Shown: positions 34,257 to 45,519, counted from the first letter of the stretch. The stretch: 64,000 nt of DNA from Bifidobacterium simiarum (GCF_002802905.1 NZ_PEBK01000001.1:434001-498000); one strand, 5' to 3'. Notes: a model not told the origin generated them from the sequence alone. Translations and numbers: made by a program.

Positions 34257-36632
34257 ATGACAGCAGTAGATGCCGCTAAGGTTTCTGCCGAAGACCTCAA
34301 GGCCAAGGCCTGGGCCGGCTTCAACGGTGGTAACTGGCAGAACGAAATCGACGTTCGCGACTTCATCCAGAAGAACTTCACCCCCTACGAGGGCGACGAG
34401 TCCTTCCTGGCCAACGCCACCGAGAACACCAAGTACCTGTGGAAGTACCTGGACGATAACTACCTTGCCGTCGAGCGCAAGCAGCGCGTCTACGACGTGG
34501 ACACCCACACCCCGGCCGGCATCGACGCTTTCCCGGCTGGCTACATCGACTCCCCGGAGCGCGACAACGTGATCGTCGGCCTGCAGACCGACGTTCCCTG
34601 CAAGCGCGCCATGATGCCGAACGGCGGCTGGCGTATGGTCGAGCAGGCCATCAAGGAAGCCGGCAAGGAGCCTGATCCGGAGATCAAGAAGATCTTCACC
34701 AAGTACCGCAAGACCCACAACGACGGCGTGTTCGGCGTGTACACCAAGCAGATCAAGGTTGCCCGCCACAACAAGATCCTCACCGGTCTGCCGGATGCCT
34801 ACGGCCGTGGCCGCATCATCGGCGACTACCGTCGTGTCGCCCTGTACGGTGTGAACTTCCTGATCGAGCAGAAGAAGAAGGATAAGGACTCCATTCCTTA
34901 CCGCAACGACTTCACCGAGACCGAGATCGAGCACTGGATCCGCTTCCGCGAGGAGCACGACGAGCAGATCAAGGCCCTCAAGCAGCTGATCAACCTCGGC
35001 AACGAGTACGGTCTGGATCTGACCCGCCCGGCTCAGAACGCTCAGGAAGCCGTGCAGTGGACCTACATGGGCTACCTCGCCTCCGTCAAGAGCCAGGACG
35101 GCGCCGCCATGTCCTTCGGCCGTAACTCCGCCTTCTTCGATTGCTTCATCCAGCGCGATCTGGACAACGGTGTGATCGACGAGACCCGTGCTCAGGAGAT
35201 CATCGACAACATCGTCATGAAGCTGCGTATCGTCCGCTTCCTGCGCACCAAGGATTACGACAACATCTTCTCCGGTGATCCTTACTGGGCCACCTGGTCC
35301 GACGCCGGCTTCGCCGACGACGGCCGTGCCATGGTCACTAAGACCTCCTTCCGTCTGCTCAACACCCTGACCCTTGAGCACCTCGGACCTGGCCCTGAGC
35401 CGAACATCACCATCTTCTGGGATCCGAAGCTGCCGGAAGGCTACAAGCGCTTCTGCGCCAAGATCTCCATCGACACCTCCGCCATCCAGTACGAGTCCGA
35501 TAAGGAAATTCGTTCCCACTGGGGCGACGACGCCGCCATCGCCTGCTGCGTCTCCCCGATGCGCGTCGGCAAGCAGATGCAGTTCTTCGCGGCTCGCGTG
35601 AACTCCGCCAAGGCCCTGCTGTACGCCATCAACGGTGGTCGCGACGAGATGACCGGCATGCAGGTCATCGATAAGGGCGTCATCGACCCGATCGCTCCGG
35701 AAGCCGACGGCACCCTGGACTACGCCAAGGTCAAGAACAACTACGAGAAGGCTCTGGAGTGGCTGTCCGAGACTTACGTGCAGGCTCTGAACATCATCCA
35801 CTACATGCACGATAAGTACGCCTACGAGTCCATCGAGATGGCTCTGCACGACAAGGAAGTGTACCGTACCCTTGGTTGCGGTATGTCCGGTCTGTCGATC
35901 GCCGCTGACTCCCTGGCTGCCATCAAGTACGCCAAGGTCTACCCGATCTACAACAAGGACGCCAAGAACCTCGAGGGCCACGAGTACGAGTACGTCGAGG
36001 GCGCTGACGACGATCTGGTGGTCGGCTACCGTACCGAGGGCGAGTTCCCGATCTACGGCAACGACGACGATCGTGCCGACGACATCGCCAAGTGGGTTGT
36101 CTCCACTGTGATGGGTCAGGTCAAGCGCCTGCCCGTCTACCGTGGCGCCGTCCCGACCCAGTCCATCCTGACCATCACCTCCAACGTGGAGTACGGCAAG
36201 AACACCGGTTCCTTCCCGTCGGGCCACAAGAAGGGCACCCCGTACGCTCCTGGTGCGAACCCGGAGAACGGCATGGACTCCCACGGCATGCTGCCGTCTA
36301 TGTTCTCGGTCGGCAAGATCGACTACAACGACGCTCTGGACGGCATCTCGCTGACCAACACCATCACCCCTGATGGCCTTGGTCGCGACGAGGAAGAGCG
36401 CATCGGCAACCTGGTCGGCATCCTGGATGCCGGCAACGGCCACGGCCTCTACCACGCGAACATCAACGTGCTTCGCAAGGAGACCATGGAGGATGCCGTC
36501 GAGCACCCGGACAAGTACCCGCACCTGACCGTGCGTGTCTCCGGCTACGCGGTGAACTTCGTCAAGCTCACCAAGGAGCAGCAGCTCGACGTGATCTCCC
36601 GTACCTTCCATCAGGGAGCCGTCACCGACTGA
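34257..36632 (+). CDS. pflB: Pyruvate formate-lyase (formate acetyltransferase)
   Basis: Glycyl-radical enzyme converting pyruvate and CoA to acetyl-CoA and formate, a branch of bifidobacterial fermentation; 791 residues. The catalytic cysteine pair lies in IACCVSPMR, and the glycyl radical site is RVSGYAVNF with G763. The start MTAVDAAK is set by AAGGAG at 34244-34249. The gene uses more T-ending codons (GCT, CGT, GGT) than its neighbours, the pattern of a very highly expressed gene. pflA follows after a terminator. Confidence 0.97.
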   Translation: MTAVDAAKVSAEDLKAKAWAGFNGGNWQNEIDVRDFIQKNFTPYEGDESFLANATENTKYLWKYLDDNYLAVERKQRVYDVDTHTPAGIDAFPAGYIDSPERDNVIVGLQTDVPCKRAMMPNGGWRMVEQAIKEAGKEPDPEIKKIFTKYRKTHNDGVFGVYTKQIKVARHNKILTGLPDAYGRGRIIGDYRRVALYGVNFLIEQKKKDKDSIPYRNDFTETEIEHWIRFREEHDEQIKALKQLINLGNEYGLDLTRPAQNAQEAVQWTYMGYLASVKSQDGAAMSFGRNSAFFDCFIQRDLDNGVIDETRAQEIIDNIVMKLRIVRFLRTKDYDNIFSGDPYWATWSDAGFADDGRAMVTKTSFRLLNTLTLEHLGPGPEPNITIFWDPKLPEGYKRFCAKISIDTSAIQYESDKEIRSHWGDDAAIACCVSPMRVGKQMQFFAARVNSAKALLYAINGGRDEMTGMQVIDKGVIDPIAPEADGTLDYAKVKNNYEKALEWLSETYVQALNIIHYMHDKYAYESIEMALHDKEVYRTLGCGMSGLSIAADSLAAIKYAKVYPIYNKDAKNLEGHEYEYVEGADDDLVVGYRTEGEFPIYGNDDDRADDIAKWVVSTVMGQVKRLPVYRGAVPTQSILTITSNVEYGKNTGSFPSGHKKGTPYAPGANPENGMDSHGMLPSMFSVGKIDYNDALDGISLTNTITPDGLGRDEEERIGNLVGILDAGNGHGLYHANINVLRKETMEDAVEHPDKYPHLTVRVSGYAVNFVKLTKEQQLDVISRTFHQGAVTD

Positions 36633-36671
36633 TAATCAATCAGCCGAAACCGTGTAAACGGTGATATGTTA

Positions 36672-36707
36672 GGGGGCGGGGCAGATATGTCCCGCCCCCG
36701 TTTTTTT
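36672..36707 (+). terminator. Terminator between pflB and pflA
   Basis: GGGGGCGGGGC-AGATAT-GTCCCGCCCCC followed by seven T. It probably lets only part of the pflB transcripts continue into pflA. Confidence 0.93.
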
Positions 36708-36723
36708 CGAAAAGAGGACGCCG

Positions 36724-37605
36724 ATGTCTTACACCACGCAATTCAGAACGACCACGCCGCATATGCTGAAGTCGAACAAGGAATACGCCAGCCAAACGTT
36801 GATGGGCGGTCTTTCCGGATTCGAATCACCCATCGGGCTCGACCGACGCGACCGTCTGCACGCGCTGAAGTCCGGCGATATCGGTTTCGTCCATTCATGG
36901 GACATCAACACTTCCGTCGACGGTCCGGGAACCCGAATGACCGTCTTCATGAGCGGCTGCCCGCTGCGTTGCCAGTACTGTCAGAACCCGGATACCTGGA
37001 AGATGCGTGACGGCAAGCCTGTGTACTTCGACGCCATGGTCAAGAAGATCGACCGGTACAAGGAGCTGTTCAAAGCCACCGGCGGCGGCATCACCTTCTC
37101 CGGCGGCGAATCCATGATGCAGCCCGCCTTCGTTTCGCGGGTCTTCCGCGCCACCAAGGAGATGGGCGTCCACACCTGCCTCGACACCTCGGGATTCCTC
37201 GGTGCCAACTACACCGACGAGCAGCTCGACGACATCGACCTGTGCCTGCTCGACGTCAAGTCCGGCAACGAGGAGACCTACAAGAAGGTGACCGGCGGCA
37301 TCCTGCAGCCCACCATCGACTTCGGCCAGCGTCTCGCCAAGCACGGCGTGAAGATCTGGGTGCGATTCGTGCTCGTGCCGGGACTGACCGACGACGAGAA
37401 GAACGTCGAGGAGGTGGCGAACATCTGCGAGACCTTCGGCGACGCCGTCGAGCACATCGACGTGCTCGGCTTCCACCAGCTGGGACGCCCGAAGTGGCAT
37501 GAGATGCGCATTCCATATCCGCTGGAGGACGCCAAGGGACCGTCCGCCAAGCTGCGCGAACGCGTGTGCAACCAGTTCAAGGACCACGGCTTCGTCGTGT
37601 ACTAA
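36724..37605 (+). CDS. pflA: Pyruvate formate-lyase activating enzyme
   Basis: Radical SAM enzyme that installs the glycyl radical on PflB; 293 residues. The [4Fe-4S] motif is CPLRCQYC (C79, C83, C86). GGGITFSGGES follows as the SAM-contact GGE motif. About 45 residues precede the usual start of the family core, and the Gly- and His-rich region SWDINTSVDGPGTR is typical. GAAAAGAGGA precedes the ATG. Its stop codon begins a 15-bp repeat array. Confidence 0.95.
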   Translation: MSYTTQFRTTTPHMLKSNKEYASQTLMGGLSGFESPIGLDRRDRLHALKSGDIGFVHSWDINTSVDGPGTRMTVFMSGCPLRCQYCQNPDTWKMRDGKPVYFDAMVKKIDRYKELFKATGGGITFSGGESMMQPAFVSRVFRATKEMGVHTCLDTSGFLGANYTDEQLDDIDLCLLDVKSGNEETYKKVTGGILQPTIDFGQRLAKHGVKIWVRFVLVPGLTDDEKNVEEVANICETFGDAVEHIDVLGFHQLGRPKWHEMRIPYPLEDAKGPSAKLRERVCNQFKDHGFVVY

Positions 37606-37652
37606 ATCGTCATGTACCAGGGCGTCGTGCATCAGGCCGTCGTATATCAGGC
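37593..37652. repeat. Four 15-bp tandem units starting at the pflA stop codon
   Basis: CGTCGTGTACTAAAT, CGTCATGTACCAGGG, CGTCGTGCATCAGGC, CGTCGTATATCAGGC, then a partial fifth. The first contains the last codons and TAA stop of pflA. Copies are progressively diverged. Confidence 0.8.
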
Positions 37653-37781
37653 CGTGCATGCAATCGCCATCCTATCAGCCGGGCCACGTTCCGATGTGGT
37701 CCGGCTGTCGCATATCGCGACGCGTGCGAACCACCGGCGCCAAATCCGAGCAAACGGGCTGGCAGCGTTTAGCCTGTAAGT

Positions 37782-38417
37782 ATGGCAGCAGAAATCTACA
37801 CGTTTCCGGCCACGATGTCGATGAGGACGGCCGGTTCGACGGATGCCCGATCCGGAGCGGGATCGCACGACGACGTACCGAAGCCGGTCGAGGACGCCGT
37901 GCAGTCGGTGCGGGACATGGTGCTGCGCGATGCCTTCGAGTACCGTGAGATCCCCGTGCCGGCCTCGTTGGCCGACTACGGCATCGGCGTCGAGATCAGT
38001 TCCGGCGAACGGGCGAGTACGGCGGTCTCCGGCTGGATCATGGTGCTGTATTCCCATCGGATGCGTTCCGGCTGGCGATCGCGGTGGCGATGCGTGGCGT
38101 TCGCCTCCTGGGCATTGCGACGCGAACAGCACAACAGTCTCACCCCCTCGCTGTACTGGACCGACATCGAGCGGCTGCTCGTCGACCGGCTGCCCGGATC
38201 GCTGATGGGTACGGTAAGCGTCAATCACAACACCTCGTTCGAATCGTCCAATGACGTGGAGCCGGTGGCCTCGGTGAGCTGCGAAGCCCGCGCCTCGTGG
38301 ACTCCGGACGTCCGAGACGGTAGTATCTTGGACGCTGGAAGACAGATAGACATGTGGGCGCTGTTCCTGACGTCCCTCATGGAGAACGAGGAAGGGAGCG
38401 ACATTTTCCGTGGCTGA
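37782..38417 (+). CDS. DUF3000 domain protein
   Basis: Actinobacterial protein of unknown function, 211 residues. It has conserved-looking blocks VEDAVQSVRDMVLRDAFEYREIPVPASLADYGIGVE, WIMVLYSHRMRSGWRSRWRCVAFASW and SLMGTVSVNHNTSFES. It has no membrane segment or signal. It overlaps ribonuclease D by 8 bp. The DUF3000-rnd pairing recurs in actinobacteria, which suggests a link to RNA processing (inference). Confidence 0.8.
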   Translation: MAAEIYTFPATMSMRTAGSTDARSGAGSHDDVPKPVEDAVQSVRDMVLRDAFEYREIPVPASLADYGIGVEISSGERASTAVSGWIMVLYSHRMRSGWRSRWRCVAFASWALRREQHNSLTPSLYWTDIERLLVDRLPGSLMGTVSVNHNTSFESSNDVEPVASVSCEARASWTPDVRDGSILDAGRQIDMWALFLTSLMENEEGSDIFRG

Positions 38418-39696
38418 AGTCAACGAACCCCATCTGCTCAGAGAGCCCAAGGCGGGCGTGCCCGATGTGATCGACACCCGTCGTGACTTCGACGACATGG
38501 TGGAGCGTTTCGCCGAGGCCGAAGGACCGCTGGCCGCCGACGCCGAACGGGCCTCCGGCTTCAGATACGGCCACGAGGACTGGCTGATCCAGTTCAAACG
38601 GGACGGCGCGGGCATCGCGCTGGTGGATCCCATCGCGCTGGGCGAGCAGGGAGCGGACTGGGGCGCCTTCAACGACGCGATCGGCGACGCCGACTGGATC
38701 CTGCATGATTCGCTGCAGGACCTGCCCGGATTCTTCGACATCGGGCTCAAGCCCCGCTCCCTGTTCGACACCGAGGTCGCGGCCCGTCTGCTGGGTAATA
38801 CCCGCTTCGGACTGGCCGCCGTCACCGCCCACTATCTCGGACTCGTCCTCGCCAAGGAGCATTCCGCGGCGGACTGGTCGTACCGTCCGCTGCCGAGGGA
38901 CTGGCGCAACTACGCGGCGCTGGACGTCGAAGTGCTCATCGAGCTTCGCGCCCGGCTGCTCGACGGGCTCCGCGCGCAGGGCAAAAGCGCATGGGCCGAC
39001 GAGGAGTTCGCCTACCTGCTCGAGCAGGGGGCGCAGGGACGTCCTCCGCATCCCGAACCGTGGCGCCGCGTCTCGCACATCACCGCGCTGAACAACGATC
39101 CGCGCGGACTGGCCGTCGTGCGGGCCCTGTGGACGGCGAGGGACGAATACGCCCGCCGTCTCGACATCGCCCCGACCCTGCTGCTGTCCGATGCGGCGAT
39201 CATCGAGGCGGCCCAGCGCAAGCCGCGGAACATCCGCATGTTCCGCGCCATCCGTTCGCTTAATGAGCGCGTGCGCATCCAGACCGGTGGCGAGCAAGAC
39301 AAGATGTTCGAACGGTACGCGCCCATCCAGCGCAGCGTCAGGCCCACGGTGTGGAAGAACGCGATCGCCGAGGCGCTGTCGCTGCCGCATGACGCCTTGC
39401 CGAAGGCGGCGCCGCAGCCGACGCACGAAAGCACGAACGCCCCGCGGTCGATGAAGTACTGGAAGGAGCATCATCCCGACCGGTTCGCCCGGCTGCAGAG
39501 GGCGCGGCAGGTCATCGCGCAGATCGGAGAGGACACGCATACGCCGATCGAGATGATCATCAAGCCGAAGGTCCTGCGAAATCTGTGCTGGCAGGATCCG
39601 GTCCCGGACGATATCGGCCGGTATCTTAAGGGACAGGACGTGCGGGACTGGCAGATTTCGCTGGTCGCACAGTCCTTGGGTAGGGTTATGATATAG
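38410..39696 (+). CDS. rnd: Ribonuclease D-type 3'-5' exonuclease with HRDC domain
   Basis: Probable RNA 3'-end trimming enzyme; 428 residues from a GTG start with GAAGGGAG upstream. The N-terminal DEDD-type exonuclease fold shows LAADAERASGFRYG (first acidic pair replaced as D-x-E), HDSLQDLPGFFDIG, LFDTEVAARLLG and YAALDVEVLIEL. The C-terminal half carries HRDC-like helices (ALWTARDEYARRLDIAPTLLLSDAAIIEAA). The coding start lies inside the DUF3000 gene, implying coupling. Confidence 0.88.
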   Translation: MAEVNEPHLLREPKAGVPDVIDTRRDFDDMVERFAEAEGPLAADAERASGFRYGHEDWLIQFKRDGAGIALVDPIALGEQGADWGAFNDAIGDADWILHDSLQDLPGFFDIGLKPRSLFDTEVAARLLGNTRFGLAAVTAHYLGLVLAKEHSAADWSYRPLPRDWRNYAALDVEVLIELRARLLDGLRAQGKSAWADEEFAYLLEQGAQGRPPHPEPWRRVSHITALNNDPRGLAVVRALWTARDEYARRLDIAPTLLLSDAAIIEAAQRKPRNIRMFRAIRSLNERVRIQTGGEQDKMFERYAPIQRSVRPTVWKNAIAEALSLPHDALPKAAPQPTHESTNAPRSMKYWKEHHPDRFARLQRARQVIAQIGEDTHTPIEMIIKPKVLRNLCWQDPVPDDIGRYLKGQDVRDWQISLVAQSLGRVMI

Positions 39697-39745
39697 CGGT
39701 TGCCTTGAATGGCCTAACCAAAGTTTCAACGAATTGGAGCGCAGA

Positions 39746-41131
39746 GTGAAAATCAGCGTGAGGAATCTGGAACCCACCAAGGTTCGTCTGACCGTTACCG
39801 TTAACCCCGATGAGCTTGATCCGTACCTCGATGCGGCTCGCAAGGAGATCGCCAAGCAGGTGAACATCCCGGGATTCCGCAAGGGTCATGTGCCTGGTCC
39901 GATCATCGACCAGCGCATCGGCTTCGGCGCCGTCGCCGGAGAGGCCGTGAACAACGCTGTGCCCGAGCTGTACTCCAAGGCCTGCGAGGAGAAGGAAATC
40001 CGCCCGATGGCCCAGCCCGAGTTCGACGTCAAGGAAGTTCCGGCTTCCGCCAAGGACGAGACCAAGCTGAAGTTCACCGCCGAGGTCGAGGTGCGTCCGA
40101 AGTTCGATCTGCCCGAGCTTGACGGCCTGAAGATCGAGGTGGCCAAGCCCGCCGTCTCCGACGATGACGTGAACGCCCGTCTGGAGAACCTGCGCCAGCG
40201 CTTCGGCACCCTCGTCGGCGTCGACCGCCCGGCCGCCAAGGGCGACTTCGCCAACATCGACCTCGTCGCCGAGATCGACGGCGAATCCGTCGACTCTCAG
40301 GAAGGCGTGAGCTACGAGATCGGTTCCGGCACCATGCTCGACGGCATCGACGAGGCCCTCGACGGCCTGTCCGCCGGCGAGGAGACCACCTTCGAATCCA
40401 CCCTGCAGGGTGGCGACCACGAGGGCGAGAAGGCCCAGGTCAAGGTGAAGGTCAACTCCGTGAAGGCCGAGGAGCTGCCGGAGCTGAACGACGACTTCGC
40501 TTCCGAAGCCTCCGAGTTCGACACCCTCGACGAGCTCAAGGCCGATGTGCGCAAGCAGTGCGAGCGCGACGCCGAAGGCCGTCAGGCCACCGACGCCCGC
40601 GACGCCTTCATCGCCAAGCTGCAGGACTCCGTCGAGATCCCGCTGCCGAAGGGCATCCTCAAGGAGCTCACCTCCGAGCGCCTCAAGCAGCTGACCCCGG
40701 ATCCGGAGAAGGCCACCGACGACCAGAAGAAGGAAGCCTCCGAGGCCGCCGAGAAGGAACTGCGAGATCAGATCACGCTCGACGCTCTGGCCGAGAAGCT
40801 CGACGTCAAGGTCGCCCAGAACGACGTGATGAACTTCCTCGCCTCCATCGCTCAGCAGTACGGCATGGAGCCGAACCGCTTCATCCAGTCCATCATCCAG
40901 GGCGGTCAGCTCGGTTCCGCCGTGCAGGAAGTGGGCCGCTCCAAGGGCCTGCTCGCCGGCATGCGCGCCGTCTCCTTCGTCGACCCGGAGGGCAACGACA
41001 TCGATCTGAGCCAGTTCCTCGGTGAGGACGAGGCCGAAGCCGAGGCTCAGGAGAGCGTCGAGGCCGCTTCCGCCGCCGCTGCCGTGGCCGACCAGATCTC
41101 CGAGGAGAAGGCCGAAGCCACCGAAGAGTGA
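39746..41131 (+). CDS. tig: Trigger factor, ribosome-associated chaperone/PPIase
   Basis: Binds the ribosome exit tunnel and nascent chains; 461 residues. The N-terminal ribosome-binding signature is GFRKGHVPG. The middle FKBP domain is recognisable (AAKGDFANIDLVAEIDGE, EIGSGTMLDGIDEALDGLSAGEE), and the helical C-terminal domain ends in an acidic Ala/Glu tail. GTG 39746 (VKISVRNLEPTKVRL) is preferred because GGAG precedes it and Tig proteins begin this way. The order tig-clpP1-clpP2 links folding to proteolysis. Confidence 0.95.
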   Translation: MKISVRNLEPTKVRLTVTVNPDELDPYLDAARKEIAKQVNIPGFRKGHVPGPIIDQRIGFGAVAGEAVNNAVPELYSKACEEKEIRPMAQPEFDVKEVPASAKDETKLKFTAEVEVRPKFDLPELDGLKIEVAKPAVSDDDVNARLENLRQRFGTLVGVDRPAAKGDFANIDLVAEIDGESVDSQEGVSYEIGSGTMLDGIDEALDGLSAGEETTFESTLQGGDHEGEKAQVKVKVNSVKAEELPELNDDFASEASEFDTLDELKADVRKQCERDAEGRQATDARDAFIAKLQDSVEIPLPKGILKELTSERLKQLTPDPEKATDDQKKEASEAAEKELRDQITLDALAEKLDVKVAQNDVMNFLASIAQQYGMEPNRFIQSIIQGGQLGSAVQEVGRSKGLLAGMRAVSFVDPEGNDIDLSQFLGEDEAEAEAQESVEAASAAAAVADQISEEKAEATEE

Positions 41132-41176
41132 CATGGCTGAATGACGGCCGGCCGTTCGGCTTCGACCGTCGTGCCT

Positions 41177-41212
41177 AGGGCTCCCGCCTCTCGCAGGCAG
41201 GGAGCCCTTTTT
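41177..41212 (+). terminator. Terminator after tig
   Basis: AGGGCTCCC...GGGAGCCCT with an inner GCCT/AGGC pair, then TTTTT. Confidence 0.92.
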
Positions 41213-41251
41213 CGCATCAAGGCTGTGAGCATATTCACTTTTCAGCGCAAA

Positions 41252-41272
41252 TCACGGGGAACCGACCCGTGA
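41252..41272 (+). promoter_or_regulatory. Perfect inverted repeat before clpP1
   Basis: TCACGGG-GAACCGA-CCCGTGA, 45 bp before the clpP1 start. Candidate operator for a clp regulator such as ClgR, or a leader hairpin. The sequence does not clearly match the published ClgR box as I know it. Confidence 0.4.
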
Positions 41273-41316
41273 CGCGGTAATCTCGATAATTGAGTCACAT
41301 TAGTGAAGGAGACAAG

Positions 41317-41937
41317 GTGAGCAACTATCTTCAGTCCTCGCCCATGATGGACGGCGGCGACATGCCCGCCGGGCCGGCTGATCCGATCTTCAACCGGCTG
41401 CTCAAGGAGCGCATCATCTGGATGGGCGAAGAGGTCAAGGACGACATGGCCAACCGCATCTGCGCGCAGATGCTGATGCTGGCCGCGGAGGATCCCAAGA
41501 AGGACATCTGGCTGTACATCAATTCGCCCGGTGGCTCCATCACCGCAGGCATGGCCATCTACGACACCATGCAGCTGATCGAGCCCGACGTGGCCACCAT
41601 GGGTCTGGGCATGTGCGCCTCCATGGGCCAGTTCCTGCTCAGCTCCGGTACCAAGGGCAAGCGATTCCTCACCTCTCACGCCCGCGTGCTGATGCATCAG
41701 CCCTCCGGCGGCGTGGGCGGCACCACCACGGACGTGCGCATCAACGCCGAGCTGATCATGGACATGAAGCGTACCATGGCCGAGCTGACCGCCGAGCAGA
41801 CCGGTCATACGGTGGAGGAGATCTACCGCGACAACGAGTACGATCACTGGTTCACCGCACAGCAGGCTCTGGAGTACGGCTTCGTCGACAAGCTGGTCAC
41901 CACTCCGAGCTCCATCACCACCGAGAAGGGGGAGTGA
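41317..41937 (+). CDS. clpP1: ATP-dependent Clp protease proteolytic subunit 1
   Basis: Serine protease ring subunit, 206 residues from GTG 41317 (GAAGGAG upstream; upstream TTG lacks one). Catalytic Ser in [11 protein letters not shown], His in VLMHQPSGG and Asp in the RDNEYDHW region. It is separated by 1 bp from clpP2. Actinobacterial ClpP1 and ClpP2 form a mixed tetradecamer. Confidence 0.95.
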   Translation: MSNYLQSSPMMDGGDMPAGPADPIFNRLLKERIIWMGEEVKDDMANRICAQMLMLAAEDPKKDIWLYINSPGGSITAGMAIYDTMQLIEPDVATMGLGMCASMGQFLLSSGTKGKRFLTSHARVLMHQPSGGVGGTTTDVRINAELIMDMKRTMAELTAEQTGHTVEEIYRDNEYDHWFTAQQALEYGFVDKLVTTPSSITTEKGE

Positions 41938-41938
41938 C

Positions 41939-42592
41939 ATGGCTTCCGAAGAGGCTCAGTACATCACCCGTGCGCAGCGTCTGGCCGGCACGATGCCGCA
42001 GGCGCGCTACATTCTGCCGCAGTTCGAGGAGAAGACCCCATACGGCTTCAAGCGTCAGGATCCGTACACCAAGCTGTTCGAGGACCGCATCATCTTCATG
42101 GGCGTGCAGGTGGACGACACCAGCGCCGACGACATCATGGCCCAGCTGCTGGTGCTGGAAAGCCAGGATCCGAACCGCGACGTGATGATCTACATCAATT
42201 CGCCCGGTGGCTCCATGACCGCCATGACCGCCATCTACGACACCATGCAGTACATCAAGCCCGACGTGCAGACCGTGTGCCTCGGTCAGGCCGCGTCCGC
42301 CGCCGCCATCCTGCTGGCCGCGGGCACCAAGGGCAAGCGTCTGATGCTGCCGAACGCCCGCGTGCTGATCCACCAGCCCGCCATGGGACAGGACTTCGGC
42401 AAGGCCACCGAGATCGAGATCCAGGCCAAGGAGATGCTGCGCATGCGCGAATGGCTGGAGAACACGCTGGCCAAGCATACCGGTCAGGACGTGGAGAAGA
42501 TCCGCAAGGACATCGAGGTCGATACCTTCCTTACCGCCCCTCAGGCCAAGGAGTATGGCATCGTCGACGAGGTGATCGAAAACCGCGATTAG
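41939..42592 (+). CDS. clpP2: ATP-dependent Clp protease proteolytic subunit 2
   Basis: Partner of ClpP1; 217 residues. Catalytic Ser in GQAASAAAILLAAG, His in VLIHQPAMG and Asp in KDIEVDTF. GGGGGAG, at the end of clpP1, serves as its ribosome binding site, so the two are co-translated. A terminator follows, so clpX is transcribed separately. Confidence 0.95.
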   Translation: MASEEAQYITRAQRLAGTMPQARYILPQFEEKTPYGFKRQDPYTKLFEDRIIFMGVQVDDTSADDIMAQLLVLESQDPNRDVMIYINSPGGSMTAMTAIYDTMQYIKPDVQTVCLGQAASAAAILLAAGTKGKRLMLPNARVLIHQPAMGQDFGKATEIEIQAKEMLRMREWLENTLAKHTGQDVEKIRKDIEVDTFLTAPQAKEYGIVDEVIENRD

Positions 42593-42628
42593 TGAGATCG
42601 TGCCAGCACGATCGTGACGGTTGCATAT

Positions 42629-42665
42629 CGGTCGGAGTCCGGATATTCGGGCTCCGACCGTTTTT
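42629..42665 (+). terminator. Terminator after clpP1-clpP2
   Basis: CGGTCGGAGTCC and GGGCTCCGACCG (one T-G pair), 8-nt loop, TTTTT. Confidence 0.92.
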
Positions 42666-43082
42666 CGTTTTCATGGCCGTCAGGGTGGGGAATTTGACTG
42701 ACCGAGAGCATTCAAACGTGTTCTTGCTCACATCTGTATGACCTCATGATCGGGTTAGAACGCGCCAACGGCCGCAGTTCGCCGCTGATCCAGTGGCCTG
42801 TGGTCCATCGGTTCCGTCCAAGGAGAGTCGCGGGATGACCATTCTTGCATGAAACGCAACCGCGGTCTGTGCGGTTGATCGTGCCAACAAGGCCGGATCG
42901 ATGGCGGGAGCGGCCCATCCAAGTGGGGATGGAATCCGGCGATTAGGGGGTATGGGTCGATTTTTTCGACGTCGTGACCGTTTCATTGTACGTCCGGTGA
43001 CTCGCCGCGGGTATGGTAGGTAGTCGAACCGTGTTGTCATCCGGATGCCGATGGGCGTGCGATGGGTGCGAAGGAGTCATGT
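42666..43082 (+). other. Long untranslated region before clpX
   Basis: About 417 bp with no convincing gene. It contains CAACCGC-GGTCTGT-GCGGTTG (42857-42877), a short GTCGA-TTTTT-TCGAC hairpin near 42956-42970 and a -10-like TATGGT (43012-43017). The clpX ribosome binding site AAGGAG is at 43071. A -35-like TTGACT occurs at 42694 without a matching -10. Confidence 0.4.
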
Positions 43083-44378
<1,296 letters not shown>

Positions 44379-44391
44379 CCGCCGAAAGCAC

Positions 44392-44425
44392 CCTGCATCG
44401 GCGTTTTGCCTACATCGGCTTGAGC
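44392..44425. repeat. Imperfect 17-bp tandem duplication across the M23 gene stop codon
   Basis: CCTGCATCGGC at 44392 and CCTACATCGGC at 44409 (10 of 11 identical, period 17). The second includes the complement of the minus-strand TAG stop. Confidence 0.5.
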
Positions 44426-45045
44426 GCGATCCGCTGTCGATGCACCATATGCATCGGATCGACGTAGGTGCCGTTCGCACGTTTGACTCCCCAGTGCACG
44501 CAGGTGCCGGCGCAGTGATCGGACCGTCCGGCGGTCTGCGCGAACGGCATTCCCCGATTCACCGCCGTGCCGACGGGAGCTCCCGCTTCGGCCGGCTCGT
44601 AGGTAGTGGTCAGTCCGTTGCCGTGGCGAAGGCTCACCACGCTTTTACCACCTACCTGCCCGGCGAATGCGATCGTCGCCGTATCGGGCGCGATCAGCGT
44701 GGTGCCGGAAGGGGCGAGGATGTCAATGCCGCGGTGGCCGGGAAGCCATGGTTTCGCCGGGTTGTCGAACGACTTGCCCAGCGGGGGATCCGCATGCCCG
44801 GATGTGCGTACCGGCCAGCGGAACGCGGTCGGACAGGATTCCCCACCACCGGTCGCCGCGGAGACGGCTGGGGATTCGATCGTCGTCCATACGACCATGC
44901 CCGTCAGCAGCATGATCGTCAGCAGCAGGGAAAGACAGATCCTGCGGCTGAGGCCGCGTCTGCGGTCGGAGAGGCGCCGCTCCAGATACTGCCGAAGTCT
45001 GAGACGCTGACGATATTGATGTCGTTCGTATTGCCAAGGGGTCAT
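44410..45045 (-). CDS. M23-type peptidoglycan peptidase-like protein, membrane-anchored or secreted
   Basis: Product of 211 residues: a very basic cytoplasmic N-terminus (RRLSDRRRGLSRR), one hydrophobic segment (about 37-53) with possible cleavage after VSA, then an M23 fold. Metal-site motif HRGID is clear. The C-terminal motif is CVHWGVK, in place of the classical HxH, as in several actinobacterial relatives. Catalytic activity is therefore uncertain, and a non-enzymatic role in wall remodelling is possible. The start MTPWQY is chosen on composition. Confidence 0.72.
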   Translation of the reverse strand: MTPWQYERHQYRQRLRLRQYLERRLSDRRRGLSRRICLSLLLTIMLLTGMVVWTTIESPAVSAATGGGESCPTAFRWPVRTSGHADPPLGKSFDNPAKPWLPGHRGIDILAPSGTTLIAPDTATIAFAGQVGGKSVVSLRHGNGLTTTYEPAEAGAPVGTAVNRGMPFAQTAGRSDHCAGTCVHWGVKRANGTYVDPMHMVHRQRIALKPM

Positions 45046-45284
45046 GATGGTCCGCTCCCGTTCCGGTCATTGAATGGTGGTTCCAGTCAAGTCGATGGGA
45101 ACGTCGGAGGCCACTGTGATGGGACAATGTGGTTGAATGCTTATCATCGTTGATATTGCAAGGATTGAAACGGTTTCATGAAACGGTATGGCCGTGATTC
45201 TTCTTTGCGACACGCCAAGGTTGCGACCGTGGATGTTGCACGCTATTATTCACATCTTGTGAGCTGATGCATCAGACACAGTAT

Positions 45285-45360
<76 letters not shown>

Positions 45361-45362
45361 CC

Positions 45363-45391
45363 AAAGCCCTTGATTCGTCAAGGGCTTTTTT
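45363..45391 (+). terminator. Terminator of tRNA-Asn
   Basis: AAAGCCCTTGA-TTCG-TCAAGGGCTTTTTT; perfect 11-bp stem with a stable TTCG loop, immediately after the tRNA. Confidence 0.95.
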
Positions 45392-45519
45392 CGTATCACA
45401 GGATATGACCCCGAACCTCGCGATACGACACATGATCTCGATCCGTCGTTCCGTCAAAGCCGTCAACCGGCCCGGTGCATGTGTAGAATCCTTGTAGATG
45501 ACCAACGACGGGAGCAGTT

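Noticed and set aside
34239-36611. A 790-codon open frame antisense to pflB
   Set aside because: A mirror of the very strong codon bias of pflB; it has no recognisable domain and no ribosome binding site.
37593-37652. CRISPR-like array
   Set aside because: Units are 15 bp, directly adjacent with no spacers, degenerate, and begin inside a coding sequence.
42744-43040. Possible small minus-strand gene in the clpX upstream gap
   Set aside because: Arg/Pro-rich, no ribosome binding site, no family resemblance; more likely chance.
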